DNA of 64,000 nt. Origin: Saccharothrix syringae. Its GTDB lineage: Bacteria > Actinomycetota > Actinomycetes > Mycobacteriales > Pseudonocardiaceae. The notes below the pieces were generated by a model. It was not told the DNA's origin. It did not search any database and worked only from the letters and a program-made list of their open reading frames with translations. Shown here one piece after another: positions 43,479 through 52,918 of the stretch. The DNA lies in the NCBI RefSeq assembly GCF_009498035.1, contig NZ_CP034550.1, positions 372,001 through 436,000 of the forward strand. Direction: 5' to 3'. A program made the position numbers and the translations under genes. Position 1 is the first letter of the stretch. The number at the start of each line of letters is the position of its first letter.

Positions 43479-44846
43479 GTGGCGAAGACAGCGCGGGTGG
43501 CCAGGCCGACGTACCGGTGCGCCGAGTGCGGGCACGAGGTGGCGAAGTGGGTCGGCCGCTGCCCGGAGTGCCAGGCATGGGGCACGGTCGAGGAGCGGGG
43601 CGTCTCCCGGGCCGCCCGGGTGGTGGCCGGCGCGCCCAGCGCACCGGCCCGCCCCATCGGGGAGGTCGACGTCGAGTCGGCGCGTGCTCAGCGCACCGGC
43701 GTCGACGAGCTGGACCGCGTGCTGGGCGGCGGCCTGGTGCCGGGCGCGGTGGTCCTGCTGGCGGGTGAACCCGGCGTGGGCAAGTCCACCCTCCTGCTGG
43801 AGGTCGCCTACCAGTGGGCGGCCAAGGGCGGGCGCCCCTCCCTCTACATCACCGGCGAGGAGTCGGCGGGCCAGGTCCGGCTGCGCGCCGAGCGGACCGG
43901 CAACATCCACGGCGCCATGTACCTGGCCGCCGAGAGCGACCTGGGCGCGGTCCTGGGGCAGATCGAGGCCGTCGACCCCGGCGTGCTGATCGTCGACTCC
44001 GTGCAGACCATGTCCTCGCCCGAGGTGGACGGCGTCCCCGGCGGCGTCACCCAGGTCCGCTCGGTCACCGCGACGCTGGTCGCCGTGGCCAAGGAGCGCT
44101 CGCTGCCGATCGTGCTGGTGGGCCACGTCACCAAGGACGGCTCGGTGGCCGGTCCCCGGGTGCTGGAGCACCTGGTGGACGTGGTGCTCCAGTTCGAGGG
44201 CGACCGCCACTCCAGCCTGCGCCTGGTCCGGGGCATCAAGAACCGCTTCGGCGCGGCCGACGAGGTCGGCTGCTTCGAGCTGCGCGACGACGGCATCGTC
44301 GGCGTCCCCGACCCGTCCGGGCTGTTCCTCAACCGCCGCGAGCAGGACGTCACCGGGACGGCGGTCACCGTGGTGGTGGAGGGCAAGCGGCCGCTGCTGG
44401 GCGAGGTGCAGGCGCTGGTCACGCCCACGAACCTGCCCTCACCCAGGCGGGCGGTCAGCGGGCTCGACTCGGCGCGCGTGGCCATGGCGCTGGCCGTGCT
44501 GGAGAAGCGCGGGCGGATGGCCATGCACAACAAGGACGTGTTCACCGCCACGGTCGGCGGCATGCGGCTCACCGAGCCCGCGGTGGACCTCGCGGTGGCA
44601 CTGGCCGTCGCCTCGGCGGCCACGGACACGCCGCTGCCGCACGACCTGGTGGTGGTCGGCGAGGTCGGCCTGTCGGGCGAGCTGCGCCGCGTCAACGGGG
44701 TGGGCCGCAGGCTGACCGAGGCCGCCCGGCTGGGCTACACCAAGGCCCTCGTGCCGCCGGACGCGGGACCGCTGCCGGGTGAGACGCGGGCGCTGGTCGC
44801 GCACGACCTGCTGGAAGCGCTCCACCTGTTGAAGCTGCGGAAGTAG
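43479..44846 (+). CDS. radA: DNA repair protein RadA (Sms)
   Basis: Branch-migration helicase of recombination, 455 aa. N-terminal zinc finger C-x2-C...C-x2-C ([24 protein letters not shown]), RecA-like core with Walker [10 protein letters not shown], the RadA-specific KNRFG motif ([17 protein letters not shown]) and a C-terminal Lon-protease-like domain ([18 protein letters not shown]). The GTG start lies just after a terminator, and a TAACCT hexamer ends 9 bases before it, so the mRNA may be leaderless. In most actinobacteria disA follows radA; here a terminator and a convergent gene follow. Confidence 0.95.
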   Translation: MAKTARVARPTYRCAECGHEVAKWVGRCPECQAWGTVEERGVSRAARVVAGAPSAPARPIGEVDVESARAQRTGVDELDRVLGGGLVPGAVVLLAGEPGVGKSTLLLEVAYQWAAKGGRPSLYITGEESAGQVRLRAERTGNIHGAMYLAAESDLGAVLGQIEAVDPGVLIVDSVQTMSSPEVDGVPGGVTQVRSVTATLVAVAKERSLPIVLVGHVTKDGSVAGPRVLEHLVDVVLQFEGDRHSSLRLVRGIKNRFGAADEVGCFELRDDGIVGVPDPSGLFLNRREQDVTGTAVTVVVEGKRPLLGEVQALVTPTNLPSPRRAVSGLDSARVAMALAVLEKRGRMAMHNKDVFTATVGGMRLTEPAVDLAVALAVASAATDTPLPHDLVVVGEVGLSGELRRVNGVGRRLTEAARLGYTKALVPPDAGPLPGETRALVAHDLLEALHLLKLRK

Positions 44847-44987
44847 GGCACGCGCCACGTCCCGGCGGAGCGCGTCGCGCGCCTCGGGGACAGCGCTTCG
44901 CGCGGCCCCGGGGCAGTGGACGCGCCGATCCGCCACCGGAGCCGTGCCGCGGGTCGCAGGGGGACCGCGTCGCGCGCCCCGAAACGG

Positions 44988-45025
44988 CGAACGCGCCCGG
45001 CCCCCTCGGGGACCGGGCGCGTTCG
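44988..45025. terminator. Bidirectional terminator between radA and the OtsB-GH15 gene
   Basis: An 18-bp stem with one mismatch (CGAACGCGCCCGG... and complement) and a minimal loop, located between two convergent genes. Both ends can use it. Confidence 0.8.
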
Positions 45026-45054
45026 ACGCCGCGGAATTACCGCTTTCCGGTGAA

Positions 45055-47589
45055 CTACTTGCCGGCGGCCAGCAGCTGGGCGCAGCGGATCAGGCCCAGG
45101 TGGCTGTACGCCTGCGGGTGGTTGCCCAGCGAGCGCTCCGCGATCGGGTCGTACTCCTCGGGCAGCAGCCCGGTCGGCCCGGCCGCGTCGACCATCTGCG
45201 CGAACAGCTCCTCGGCCTCGGTGCGGCGACCGGTGAGCAGGTAGGACTCGATCATCCACGCCGCGCACAGGTGGAAGCCGCCCTCGTCGCCGGGCAGGCC
45301 GTCGTCGCGCCGGTAGCGGTAGACGGTCGACCCGGAGCGCAGCTCGGCCTCGATCGCGGTGACGGTGGCCTGGAACCGGTCGTCGGTGGGGTCGATCAGG
45401 CCGGACAGGCCCACGTGCAGCGACGCCGCGTCGAGGTCGTCGCCGTCGTAGGCGGTGGTGAAGGACTGCGCGTCCTCGCTCCACCCCTGCTTGAGCACGT
45501 CACCCGCGATGGTGTCGCGCAGCACCGGCCACGACGGGTCGACCTCCCGGCCGTAGGACTCGGCCAGCTTCACCGCCCGGTCCAGGGTCACCCAGCACAT
45601 GACCTTCGAGTACACGTGGTGGCGCGGCGCGTGCCGCTCCTCCCAGATGCCGTGGTCGGGCTCGTGCCAGCGGCGGGCGACCGCCTCGGCCATCGCCTGC
45701 ACCATCCGCCAGTCCTGGTCGGTGAGCGAGCCGCGCGCGGTGGCCAGCTGCGCCACCAGGTCCACCACCGGGCCGAACACGTCGAGCTGGACCTGCTGGT
45801 TGGCCAGGTTGCCCACGCGCACCGGCCGCGACCCGGCGTACCCGGGCAGCGTGTCGATGACCGCCTCGGCGCCGAGCATGGTGCCCTGGAGCGTGTAGAG
45901 CGGGTGCAGGCGCTCCGGGCCGGGCAGGGTCGCCAGGACCCCGTGCAGCCACTTCAGGAACGCCTCGGCCTCGCCCAGCGAGCCCACCGACACCAGCGCC
46001 TGGGCGGTCAGCGCCGCGTCGCGCAGCCAGCAGTACCGGTAGTCCCAGTTGCGGATGCCGCCCAGCTCCTCGGGCAGCGAGGTGGTGGCGGCGGCCATGA
46101 TGGCGCCGGTGTCGTGGTGCACCAGGCCCTTGAGCGTCAGCGCCGAGCGCAGCACCAGGTCCGGCTCGACCGCGGGCAGCTTGAGCGTGGCGGCCCAGTC
46201 CGACCAGAACGCGCCCGCGCGGGCGCGCCGCTCGGGCTCGCCCAGGGTGGCCTCGGACAGGTCGTCGGTGCCGCAGCGCAGCTCCAGCAGGATCGCCGCG
46301 CCCTCGCGCGGGCGGACCACGGCGGTGGCGGTCTCCTGCTGGCCGTCGGAGGTGATCTGCCAGTCCACGCCCGGCGAGCGCAGCACCATCGGCTCGGAGG
46401 TGCCCACGATGCGCAGGCCCTCGCGCTCGCGCAGCAGCCGCACCGGGACCTGGCCGAACTCCGGCCGCGGCGCGAAGGTGATCACCGCGTTGGTCGAGCC
46501 CGAGATGCGCCGCACCAGGTCGGTGCGGTGCGCGGGCGCGTCGTGGTCGAGGTAGTCGGTGACCAGCAGCCGCGACCAGCGGGTCTCCACGATCATGGTG
46601 CCCGGCACGTAGCGCTGGCCCAGCGGCAGCGACCCGTGCTCGGGCTTGATGGTGAAGTGGCCCGCGGACGGGCCGCCGAGCAGGTCGGCGAACACCGCCG
46701 CCGAGTCCGGCTCGGGGTGGCACAGCCAGTTGACCCGGGCATCGGGCGTCAGCAGCGCCACCGAGCGCTCGTTGGCCAGCATGGTCAGCCGCTCGATCGG
46801 CACGGCCTGGTCGCCGTGCAGCCAGGCGCGGCGCTCCTCCAGCAGGAACGCCAGCACGGTGGCCACGTCGAGGGTGTCCTTGACGAAGTACTCGGCCAGC
46901 GACTCGCCCTCGCCGACCTTGATGCCCACGTCGGGGCCGGTCAGCCGGGCGAACGCCTTCTCGTCGGTCACGTCGTCGCCGACGAAGATCGCGGCGGTGG
47001 CCGAGGCGCGGTGCCGCAGCACGTCCAGGGCGTGGCCCTTGTCCGTCTGCACCACGGCCAGCTCGATCACCGCCTTGCCCTCGGTGACCTGCACGCCGTC
47101 CCAGGTGGCCGGGCCGGTGCGCACGGCGTCGAGCACGCGCTCGCCGACGGCGGGGTCGGCGCGGCGGACGTGCACCGCGATGCTCGCGGGCTTGACCTCC
47201 AGGCCGACGCCGTCCTTGCCCTCGACGACCTTCTCCAGCTCGTCTTCCAGGCGGCGGTGCAGTGCCCTGGCGTTGTCGTCCAGGGCGTGTACGAACCCGA
47301 CGTCGAACTCGGAACCGTGCGAACCGACCAGGTGCACCTCGGACGGCAGGCGCGACAGGGTGGCCAGGTCGCGGAGCGCGCGTCCGGAGATCACCGCGGT
47401 GGTCGTCTCGTGGAGAGCGGCCAGCGAGCGCAGGGCGCCCACCGACTCGATGCGCGGGCGGGCGTCCTCGGGGTTCGCCACGATCGGAGCCAATGTCCCG
47501 TCGTAGTCGCAGGCGACCAGCAGGCGCGGTGTGCGCGCGAGCTGCACGATCGCACGGCGGAGTTCGGCGGGGAGGGCCTCGGCGGTCAA
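45055..47589 (-). CDS. Trehalose-6-phosphatase (OtsB) fused to a GH15 glycoside hydrolase
   Basis: Fusion of 844 aa. Residues ~1-240 are a HAD-type trehalose-phosphatase: CDYDGTLAP (Asp28, Asp30), VISGRALRDLATL, GSHGSEF, and FVGDDVTDEKAF. Residues ~255-844 are a GH15 glucoamylase/trehalase-like domain: N-terminal beta-sandwich, then GGIRNWDYRYCWLRDAA near residue 515, GIWEERHAPRHHVYSKVMCWVTLDR and EEYDPIAERSLGN. Mycobacterial trehalase also belongs to GH15. One polypeptide could therefore make trehalose from trehalose-6-P and cleave it, or the second domain could act on another alpha-glucan. otsA lies 52 bp upstream. GTG/ATG choice at 47589 follows the OtsB N-terminus. Confidence 0.9.
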   Translation of the reverse strand: MTAEALPAELRRAIVQLARTPRLLVACDYDGTLAPIVANPEDARPRIESVGALRSLAALHETTTAVISGRALRDLATLSRLPSEVHLVGSHGSEFDVGFVHALDDNARALHRRLEDELEKVVEGKDGVGLEVKPASIAVHVRRADPAVGERVLDAVRTGPATWDGVQVTEGKAVIELAVVQTDKGHALDVLRHRASATAAIFVGDDVTDEKAFARLTGPDVGIKVGEGESLAEYFVKDTLDVATVLAFLLEERRAWLHGDQAVPIERLTMLANERSVALLTPDARVNWLCHPEPDSAAVFADLLGGPSAGHFTIKPEHGSLPLGQRYVPGTMIVETRWSRLLVTDYLDHDAPAHRTDLVRRISGSTNAVITFAPRPEFGQVPVRLLREREGLRIVGTSEPMVLRSPGVDWQITSDGQQETATAVVRPREGAAILLELRCGTDDLSEATLGEPERRARAGAFWSDWAATLKLPAVEPDLVLRSALTLKGLVHHDTGAIMAAATTSLPEELGGIRNWDYRYCWLRDAALTAQALVSVGSLGEAEAFLKWLHGVLATLPGPERLHPLYTLQGTMLGAEAVIDTLPGYAGSRPVRVGNLANQQVQLDVFGPVVDLVAQLATARGSLTDQDWRMVQAMAEAVARRWHEPDHGIWEERHAPRHHVYSKVMCWVTLDRAVKLAESYGREVDPSWPVLRDTIAGDVLKQGWSEDAQSFTTAYDGDDLDAASLHVGLSGLIDPTDDRFQATVTAIEAELRSGSTVYRYRRDDGLPGDEGGFHLCAAWMIESYLLTGRRTEAEELFAQMVDAAGPTGLLPEEYDPIAERSLGNHPQAYSHLGLIRCAQLLAAGK

Positions 47590-47641
47590 CGCCCCTCCTC
47601 AATGCTCGGTGGGACAGGTCAGGGTGGTGGTCTGAACTGAT

Positions 47642-49078
47642 TCAGATCGTGGTCTGCGTGCCCAGTGCATCAAGGAACGAACGTGCCCAGCGGTCGACGT
47701 CGTGCGTGAGGACTTGGCGTCGCAGCGCGCGCATCCTACGGCGACCTTCGGCCGGATCGAGCGTGAGGGCGGCTTCCAGCGCGTTTTTCACGCCGTCCAA
47801 ATCGTGGGGGTTGACGAGGAACGCGCTCGTCAACTCGGCCGCCGCGCCCGCGAACTCCGAGAGCACCAGGGCGCCGCCGAGGTCGTAGCGCGTTGCCACG
47901 TATTCCTTGCAGACGAGGTTCATGCCGTCGCGCACCGGGGTCACCACCATGACGTCCGCGGCGGACATGAACGCGGTCAGCTCGCGCCGGTCGACCGATT
48001 GGTGCAGGTAGTGGACGATCGGGTGGCCGACGGTGGAGAACTCGCCGTTGATCCGGCCGACGATCTGCTCGATCTCGCTGCGCATCTGCTTGTAGTGCTC
48101 GACGCGCTCGCGGCTCGGCGTGGCGAGCTGGACCATGGTCACCTCGGTGGGGTCCACGCGCCCGTCGGCGAGCAATTCGTAGAGCGCGCGCAACCGGACG
48201 TCGATGCCCTTCGTGTAGTCGAGGCGATCGACACCCAACAAAATCTTCTTCGGGTTCCCGAGGTCTTCCCGAATTTTGCGGGCCTGCTTCTGCACGTCCC
48301 TGTCGCGCGCGAGCGCGTCGAGCCCCGCCGAGTCGATGGAGATCGGGAAAGCGCCGACGCGGACCGTGCGGTCGCCGACCTGGACCACGCCGGGCCGGGT
48401 GCGCACGCCGACCGCGCCGCGGCTGGGCTCCAGGCCCACCAGGCGCCGGGCCAGCCACAGGAAGTTCTGCGCGCCGCCGGGCCGGTGGAAGCCGACCAGG
48501 TCGGCGCCGAGCAGGCCGCGGATGATCTCGGTGCGCCACGGCAGCTGCATGAACAGCTCCACCGGCGGGAACGGGATGTGCAGGAAGAAGCCGATGCGCA
48601 GGTCCGGGCGCAGCTCGCGCAGCATCGCGGGCACCAGTTGGAGCTGGTAGTCCTGGACCCACACGGTCGCGCCCTGCGCGGCGACCTTCGCGGTCACGTC
48701 GGCGAAGCGCTGGTTCACCCGCACGTAGGCGTTCCACCACCGCCGGTGGAACGCGGGCGGCGCCACCACGTCGTGGTAGAGCGGCCACAGCGTGCCGTTG
48801 GAGAAGCCCTCGTAGTAGTCCGCGACCTCGGTGGCGGTCAGCGTCACCGGGTGCAGTTGCAGGCCGTCCTCCTCGAACGCCTCCACCTCGGCGTCCGCGA
48901 TGCCCGGCCAGCCGACCCACGCGCCGCTGTGGGCCCGCAGGAACGGCTCCAGGGCGCTGACCAGGCCGCCGGGGCTGTGCTTCCAGCGCTGGGTGCCGTC
49001 TTCGAGGCGCTCCAGGTCAACCGGGAGGCGGTTGGCCACGACCAGGAACTCCGCGCCGTTCTCGCCAATGCTGCTCAC
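47642..49078 (-). CDS. otsA: Alpha,alpha-trehalose-phosphate synthase (OtsA)
   Basis: GT20 glycosyltransferase of 478 aa that joins UDP- or GDP-glucose with glucose-6-P. Motifs: [13 protein letters not shown] and [14 protein letters not shown] at the N-terminus, [42 protein letters not shown], and [14 protein letters not shown] in the donor site. The GTG start has GGAGG 9 bases upstream. The downstream OtsB-GH15 gene completes the pathway to trehalose, a stress protectant. Confidence 0.95.
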   Translation of the reverse strand: MSSIGENGAEFLVVANRLPVDLERLEDGTQRWKHSPGGLVSALEPFLRAHSGAWVGWPGIADAEVEAFEEDGLQLHPVTLTATEVADYYEGFSNGTLWPLYHDVVAPPAFHRRWWNAYVRVNQRFADVTAKVAAQGATVWVQDYQLQLVPAMLRELRPDLRIGFFLHIPFPPVELFMQLPWRTEIIRGLLGADLVGFHRPGGAQNFLWLARRLVGLEPSRGAVGVRTRPGVVQVGDRTVRVGAFPISIDSAGLDALARDRDVQKQARKIREDLGNPKKILLGVDRLDYTKGIDVRLRALYELLADGRVDPTEVTMVQLATPSRERVEHYKQMRSEIEQIVGRINGEFSTVGHPIVHYLHQSVDRRELTAFMSAADVMVVTPVRDGMNLVCKEYVATRYDLGGALVLSEFAGAAAELTSAFLVNPHDLDGVKNALEAALTLDPAEGRRRMRALRRQVLTHDVDRWARSFLDALGTQTTI

Positions 49079-49772
49079 CGGGTAGCGCCTCCTTGGGGAT
49101 TCGTCTCGCCCACGTCGAGGTTAGTGGGAACGCGCAGGCTGGATGCCCTGTCGTCGGCCCCGTCACACTGTGTTGACTTGACGAAAGCTCATCAGGTGGG
49201 CAACGTCACGTGGAAAGCGGGTGATCAGCGCCCCACCTGCGAAGTCGGCCCCTCCGGCCGGTGCTCGCGGCGCGGGTCGCGGAACCCAAAGTTCACCTGG
49301 AACGACGCCTCCGGGCGGCCGTCCCGCCGCCGGGGACGGGTCGGGGGAGTGCCCGAAGGGGTGGCCGAGGGGACGGCGTCCCGGTTTTGTGCACGGACCG
49401 TGACGGCCGGGTGCCCGGTGGTGAACCGCGACGGGTGGTTCGGGCACCGCGTTACCCGGAGCGGGGCCCGGCGCGCGGCCGCCCGGGGTCCCGATCACCG
49501 GGCCCGCCCCGACCGGTGCGCCGCGCCAGGTTGCCGCATATTTACCTCTGTGTTGTGCGCCACCCTCGGACGAGGGACCTCGGTCGAGTGAGTTGATCAC
49601 TGTGCGCTCAACACTGTTGATAGCGCTGGCCAGCGGTTTTGCGGTTTCCCGCAGCCACCCGGACGGTATCGTCAACCTCCGGACGGACCAATGGCGGGAC
49701 ACCGTGAGCAGACCGTTCGCCGCAGGTAATACCCCCTGCGGGCGCTTACGATGTTCGCGGCCTCCGGGCCGT
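49079..49772. other. 694-bp gap between otsA and the tRNA gene
   Basis: No gene with convincing codon structure was found on either strand. It should hold the otsA promoter (minus strand) and the tRNA promoter; TACGAT at 49747-49752, 20 bp before the tRNA, is a likely -10. Two related inverted-repeat-like words occur, ACACTGTGTTGA near 49168 and AACACTGTTGA near 49611; their meaning is unknown. Confidence 0.5.
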
Positions 49773-49848
49773 GCCGGTGTAGCTCAATTGGCAGAGCGCT
49801 CGCCTTGTAAGCGAAAGGTTGCGGGTTCAAGTCCCGCCACCGGCTCCA
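49773..49848 (+). tRNA. tRNA-Thr (anticodon TGT)
   Basis: 76-nt cloverleaf: acceptor GCCGGTG pairs with CACCGGC, D-stem GCTC/GAGC with loop AATTGGCA, anticodon loop CTTGTAA (TGT, reads ACA), T-stem GCGGG/CCCGC with TTCAAGT, discriminator T and an encoded CCA end. The anticodon stem has one mismatch at its outer pair. ACA is a rare codon in this GC-rich genome. Confidence 0.95.
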
Positions 49849-49883
49849 CGTCCGGCCTCCCCGCCGCCCGGGGAGGCGCGGAA

Positions 49884-49922
49884 CGCGACCGCGACCCGCG
49901 CGGGGCACGGGCCGCGGTCGCG
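49884..49922. terminator. Hairpin between tRNA-Thr and the convergent VWA gene
   Basis: CGCGACCGCG and CGCGGTCGCG form a perfect 10-bp stem; inside, CCCG/CGGG can add a second stem. Placed to end both the tRNA and the VWA transcripts. Confidence 0.65.
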
Positions 49923-50012
49923 TCGGCGGATTCCCCGAGGCGGTCGTCCGGGGGCGGTCGTCCCGGGTGGACCACTCCGGCGGACCACCCCCGGCGGGTC
50001 ACCCCGAGTCGG

Positions 50013-51611
50013 TCACTCGCGGTCGGTGACGACCTGGTAGGCCACGCCGCCCTGGTCCTCGCCGTCGACGAGCTGCACCAGGTTGGTCAGGTACTCGCCC
50101 GGCTGCTCGGGGGTGAAGGTCAGCTCCGTGGCGAACCGCTCGCCCGGCTCGACCCGCAGCCCGAGCAGGGCCGACCGCTTCGGGTCGAGCCGGAACGAGG
50201 TCTCGCCGACCTGCTTCACGCCCTCGGCCCGGCCGCCGCTCTCGCGCCACCGCTCCAGCAGGCGCGGCCCGAGGTCGATCACCACCTCGCCCGCCACCGG
50301 CTTCTCACCGGTCAGCACCAGGTCGGTCTTCACCGGCTGCCCGGTCGCGTTGCCCAGGGTGAACCAGGACCGCACCGGCTCCAGCACGCGACCCCGCACG
50401 GTCTGGAAGTTCCGCCACGCGATGTTGTTGTTGTTCTTGGTGTTGAGCGCCGTGTTCGGGCCCTCGGCGAACGTCATCGGGTCGGTCGCCGACACCCACC
50501 GCGCCAGCAGGCAGAAGTGGCCGGGCCCCGGGACGTTCACCCACGGCACCTTCACCACCGTTCCGCCCGCGGGCACGCTCACGGCCTGCTCGCCGACGGG
50601 CACCCAGTCGCCGCCGGTGGCGTCGTCCCACGTCGTCGAACCGCTCGGCGGCGTGCGGTAGACCTTCAGCGTGCCCAGCGCGGGCCCGACGCCGTACGGG
50701 TCGGCGTAGTGCAGCCGCACGTGGACGTAGTTCGTCGCGCCCACCACCGGCTGGATGCCGGCGCAGTCGGCCAGGCCCGGGCACACCTTGATGTCCGGGC
50801 TGTTCCACACCGTGCCGTTGGGGTTGGGCTCGGCCCCGGTGTCGGTGGTCTGGTCCCGCACGAACACGTCGGTGCGCTTGCAGTCCCGCAGGAACCGCTG
50901 GATCGCCGCGGCCGTGCCCGAACCGTCGGCGGCGGCCTGGGTGAACACGCCGCCGGTGGTGGTGGCGTAGTTCTGCATGATCGGCGTGATCGCGGCGCTG
51001 TAGGCCGTCGACGTGGGCACGTAGACCGACGAGATCTTCACGCCGCGCGCCAGGGCCTGGTTGGCCCGGGTCGACGCGTTGGCGACGTCGGCGGCGGTGT
51101 GGGCGTCGTCGAACCCGCCCGGCCGCGCGTCGGTCACCAGGACCACGACCTTCGTCGCGTTCGACCGCCACGCGCCGCCGAAGTCGGCGTTCTGCGGCCG
51201 CCCGGCCGCCGCGAGGTTGTTCACCACCGTGTTCAGGGCCTCGTCGGAGGCTTCGGGCTCGCCACCGCCACCGGCGGCGGCGAGCACGTTGGTGACGTAG
51301 TTGGTCACCTGCGCCGCGTTGCCCGCGGTCAGGGGCGCGTGCACGCCGATGTTGTCCTTGAAGGTCACCAGCCCGAGCCGGTAGTCACCGCCGGACGCGG
51401 CGACCACGTCGTTGACGATGCTGGTGATGCCGGTCTTCAGGTTGGCGATCGCACCGCCCATGCTGCCGGTGTCGTCGAGCACGAACGCCACGTCGAGCGG
51501 TCCGCACCGGCTCGCCGCCGGCGCCGCGACCGCGGCGGGGGCGGCCTGGACCGCGGTCAGGGCCAAGGCGACGGCCGCCAGCAGGGCGCCGCGTCTGTGA
51601 GGGGGACGCAT
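50013..51611 (-). CDS. Secreted von Willebrand factor A-domain protein
   Basis: Protein of 532 aa with a Sec-type signal peptide (MRPPHRRGALLAAVALALTAVQAAPAAVAAPA). A vWA domain follows: PLDVAFVLDDTGSMGGAI has the metal-ion-dependent adhesion site DxTGS (Asp46-Ser50), and VVVLVTDARPGGFDDA fits the later strand. The C-terminal ~250 residues are beta-rich with Cys pairs (KVCPGLADCAG) and end without a membrane anchor or sortase signal. Such proteins mediate protein or surface interactions. ATG 51611 has GAGG 8 bases upstream. Confidence 0.85.
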   Translation of the reverse strand: MRPPHRRGALLAAVALALTAVQAAPAAVAAPAASRCGPLDVAFVLDDTGSMGGAIANLKTGITSIVNDVVAASGGDYRLGLVTFKDNIGVHAPLTAGNAAQVTNYVTNVLAAAGGGGEPEASDEALNTVVNNLAAAGRPQNADFGGAWRSNATKVVVLVTDARPGGFDDAHTAADVANASTRANQALARGVKISSVYVPTSTAYSAAITPIMQNYATTTGGVFTQAAADGSGTAAAIQRFLRDCKRTDVFVRDQTTDTGAEPNPNGTVWNSPDIKVCPGLADCAGIQPVVGATNYVHVRLHYADPYGVGPALGTLKVYRTPPSGSTTWDDATGGDWVPVGEQAVSVPAGGTVVKVPWVNVPGPGHFCLLARWVSATDPMTFAEGPNTALNTKNNNNIAWRNFQTVRGRVLEPVRSWFTLGNATGQPVKTDLVLTGEKPVAGEVVIDLGPRLLERWRESGGRAEGVKQVGETSFRLDPKRSALLGLRVEPGERFATELTFTPEQPGEYLTNLVQLVDGEDQGGVAYQVVTDRE

Positions 51612-51784
51612 CCAGTCGACCTCTTCCACTAGCGCTGCCGGACGCAGGGGTCCGGGTGCCCGACCACGGTGTGCGGGCACACCAGGCGGATGAGGTGCGA
51701 CCCGCCCGAGTACGGTCCGAGAAGAGCAACTTCGGGTGGAATTCCTGTCCGGCAAGCGGAGGCCGCGCGTGCCAAGGTGGGGAT

Positions 51785-52816
51785 GTGTCCTACCGACCGG
51801 ATGAAGCGCGCTACGACGACCGGATGACCTACCGCCGCTGCGGGCGCAGCGGGCTCAGGCTGCCCGCCGTGTCGCTGGGCCTGTGGCACAACTTCGGCGA
51901 CGACCGGCCGCGCGAGCTGGGTCGGGCGATCGTCCGCCGCGCCTTCGACCTGGGCATCACCCACTTCGACCTGGCCAACAACTACGGCCCGCCCTACGGC
52001 AGCGCCGAGGCCAACTTCGGCCGGCTGCTGGCCGGGGACCTGCGCCCGTACCGCGACGAGCTGGTGATCTCCACCAAGGCGGGCTACGACATGTGGCCCG
52101 GCCCGTACGGCGAGTGGGGCTCCCGCAAGTACCTGCTGGCCTCGCTCGACCAGTCGCTGGGGCGCCTGGGCCTGGACTACGTCGACATCTTCTACTCGCA
52201 CCGGTTCGACCCGGACACGCCGCTGGAGGAGACGGTCGGCGCGCTGGTCAGCGCCGTGCGGCAGGGCAAGGCGCTCTACGTGGGCGTCTCCTCGTACTCC
52301 GCCGCCAAGACCCGCGAGGCGGCGGAGCTGCTGCGCTCGGCGGGCGTGCCGCTGCTGATCCACCAGCCCTCGTACTCGATGCTCAACCGGTGGGTCGAGC
52401 GGGAGCTGCTCGACGCCCTCGGCGGGCTGGGCACGGGCTGCATCGCGTTCTCCCCGCTCGCCCAGGGCATGCTCACCGACAAGTACCTGGACGGCATCCC
52501 CGAGGGCTCCCGCGCCACCCAGGGCAAGTCCCTGTCGCCCGACCTGCTCAGCGAGCGGAACCTGGCGCACGTGCGGGCCCTCGCCGCCATCGCGGCGGAG
52601 CGCGGGCAGTCCCTGGCGCAGCTGGCCCTGACCTGGGCGCTGCGCGACGAGCGGGTCACCTCGGTGCTGGTCGGCGCGAGCAGCGTGGCGCAGCTGGAGG
52701 ACAACGTCGCCGCGCTCGACGGGCCGCCGCTCACCGACGACGAGCTGGCGCGCATCGACGAGCACGCGGTGGAGTCCGGCATCGACCTGTGGGCGCAGTC
52801 CTCCAACGCGGGGTGA
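51785..52816 (+). CDS. Aldo/keto reductase (YghZ/Gpr-like)
   Basis: NADPH-dependent oxidoreductase of 343 aa. FDLANNYGPPYGSAEANFGRLL contains the catalytic Asp/Tyr, STKAGYDMWPGPYGEWGSRKYLLASLDQSLGRLGLDYVDIFYSHRFDP contains the Lys and His. Sequence details (MWPGPYGEWGSRKYL) match the L-glyceraldehyde-3-phosphate reductase/YghZ group that detoxifies aldehydes such as methylglyoxal. GTG start with a GGTGGGG site. It stands alone, divergent to the VWA gene with ~170 bp between the starts. Confidence 0.92.
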   Translation: MSYRPDEARYDDRMTYRRCGRSGLRLPAVSLGLWHNFGDDRPRELGRAIVRRAFDLGITHFDLANNYGPPYGSAEANFGRLLAGDLRPYRDELVISTKAGYDMWPGPYGEWGSRKYLLASLDQSLGRLGLDYVDIFYSHRFDPDTPLEETVGALVSAVRQGKALYVGVSSYSAAKTREAAELLRSAGVPLLIHQPSYSMLNRWVERELLDALGGLGTGCIAFSPLAQGMLTDKYLDGIPEGSRATQGKSLSPDLLSERNLAHVRALAAIAAERGQSLAQLALTWALRDERVTSVLVGASSVAQLEDNVAALDGPPLTDDELARIDEHAVESGIDLWAQSSNAG

Positions 52817-52818
52817 CG

Positions 52819-52918
52819 CCGGCCCGCGCCGGTCGGTGCGGGTCGGTGCCGGACGACGCGGGTCGGTGCCGGTCGGCGCGGGAAGCGCCGGACGACGCCG
52901 GCCCGCGCCGGACGCCCG
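52819..52918. repeat. GC-rich degenerate repeat between convergent genes
   Basis: About 100 bp made of shuffled GGTCGGTGCCGG, GACGACGC and GGCCCGCGCCGG words fill the gap between the aldo/keto reductase stop and the histidine-kinase stop. It resembles the other minisatellite-like gap at 13.8 kb, but the period is less regular. Confidence 0.7.

Noticed and set aside
45500..47602. 700-codon frame in a second frame of the OtsB-GH15 gene
   Set aside because: Arg/Ala/Gly-rich shadow without family motifs; the 844-aa frame explains the region fully.
49163..49702. 179-codon frame on the minus strand in the gap before tRNA-Thr
   Set aside because: Pro/Gly/Arg-rich translation, no ribosome site, no motif; composition as expected for noncoding GC-rich DNA.
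49773..49848. tRNA gene as an integration site of a mobile element
   Set aside because: No integrase, no repeat of the tRNA 3' end and no phage genes in the flanks of the window.
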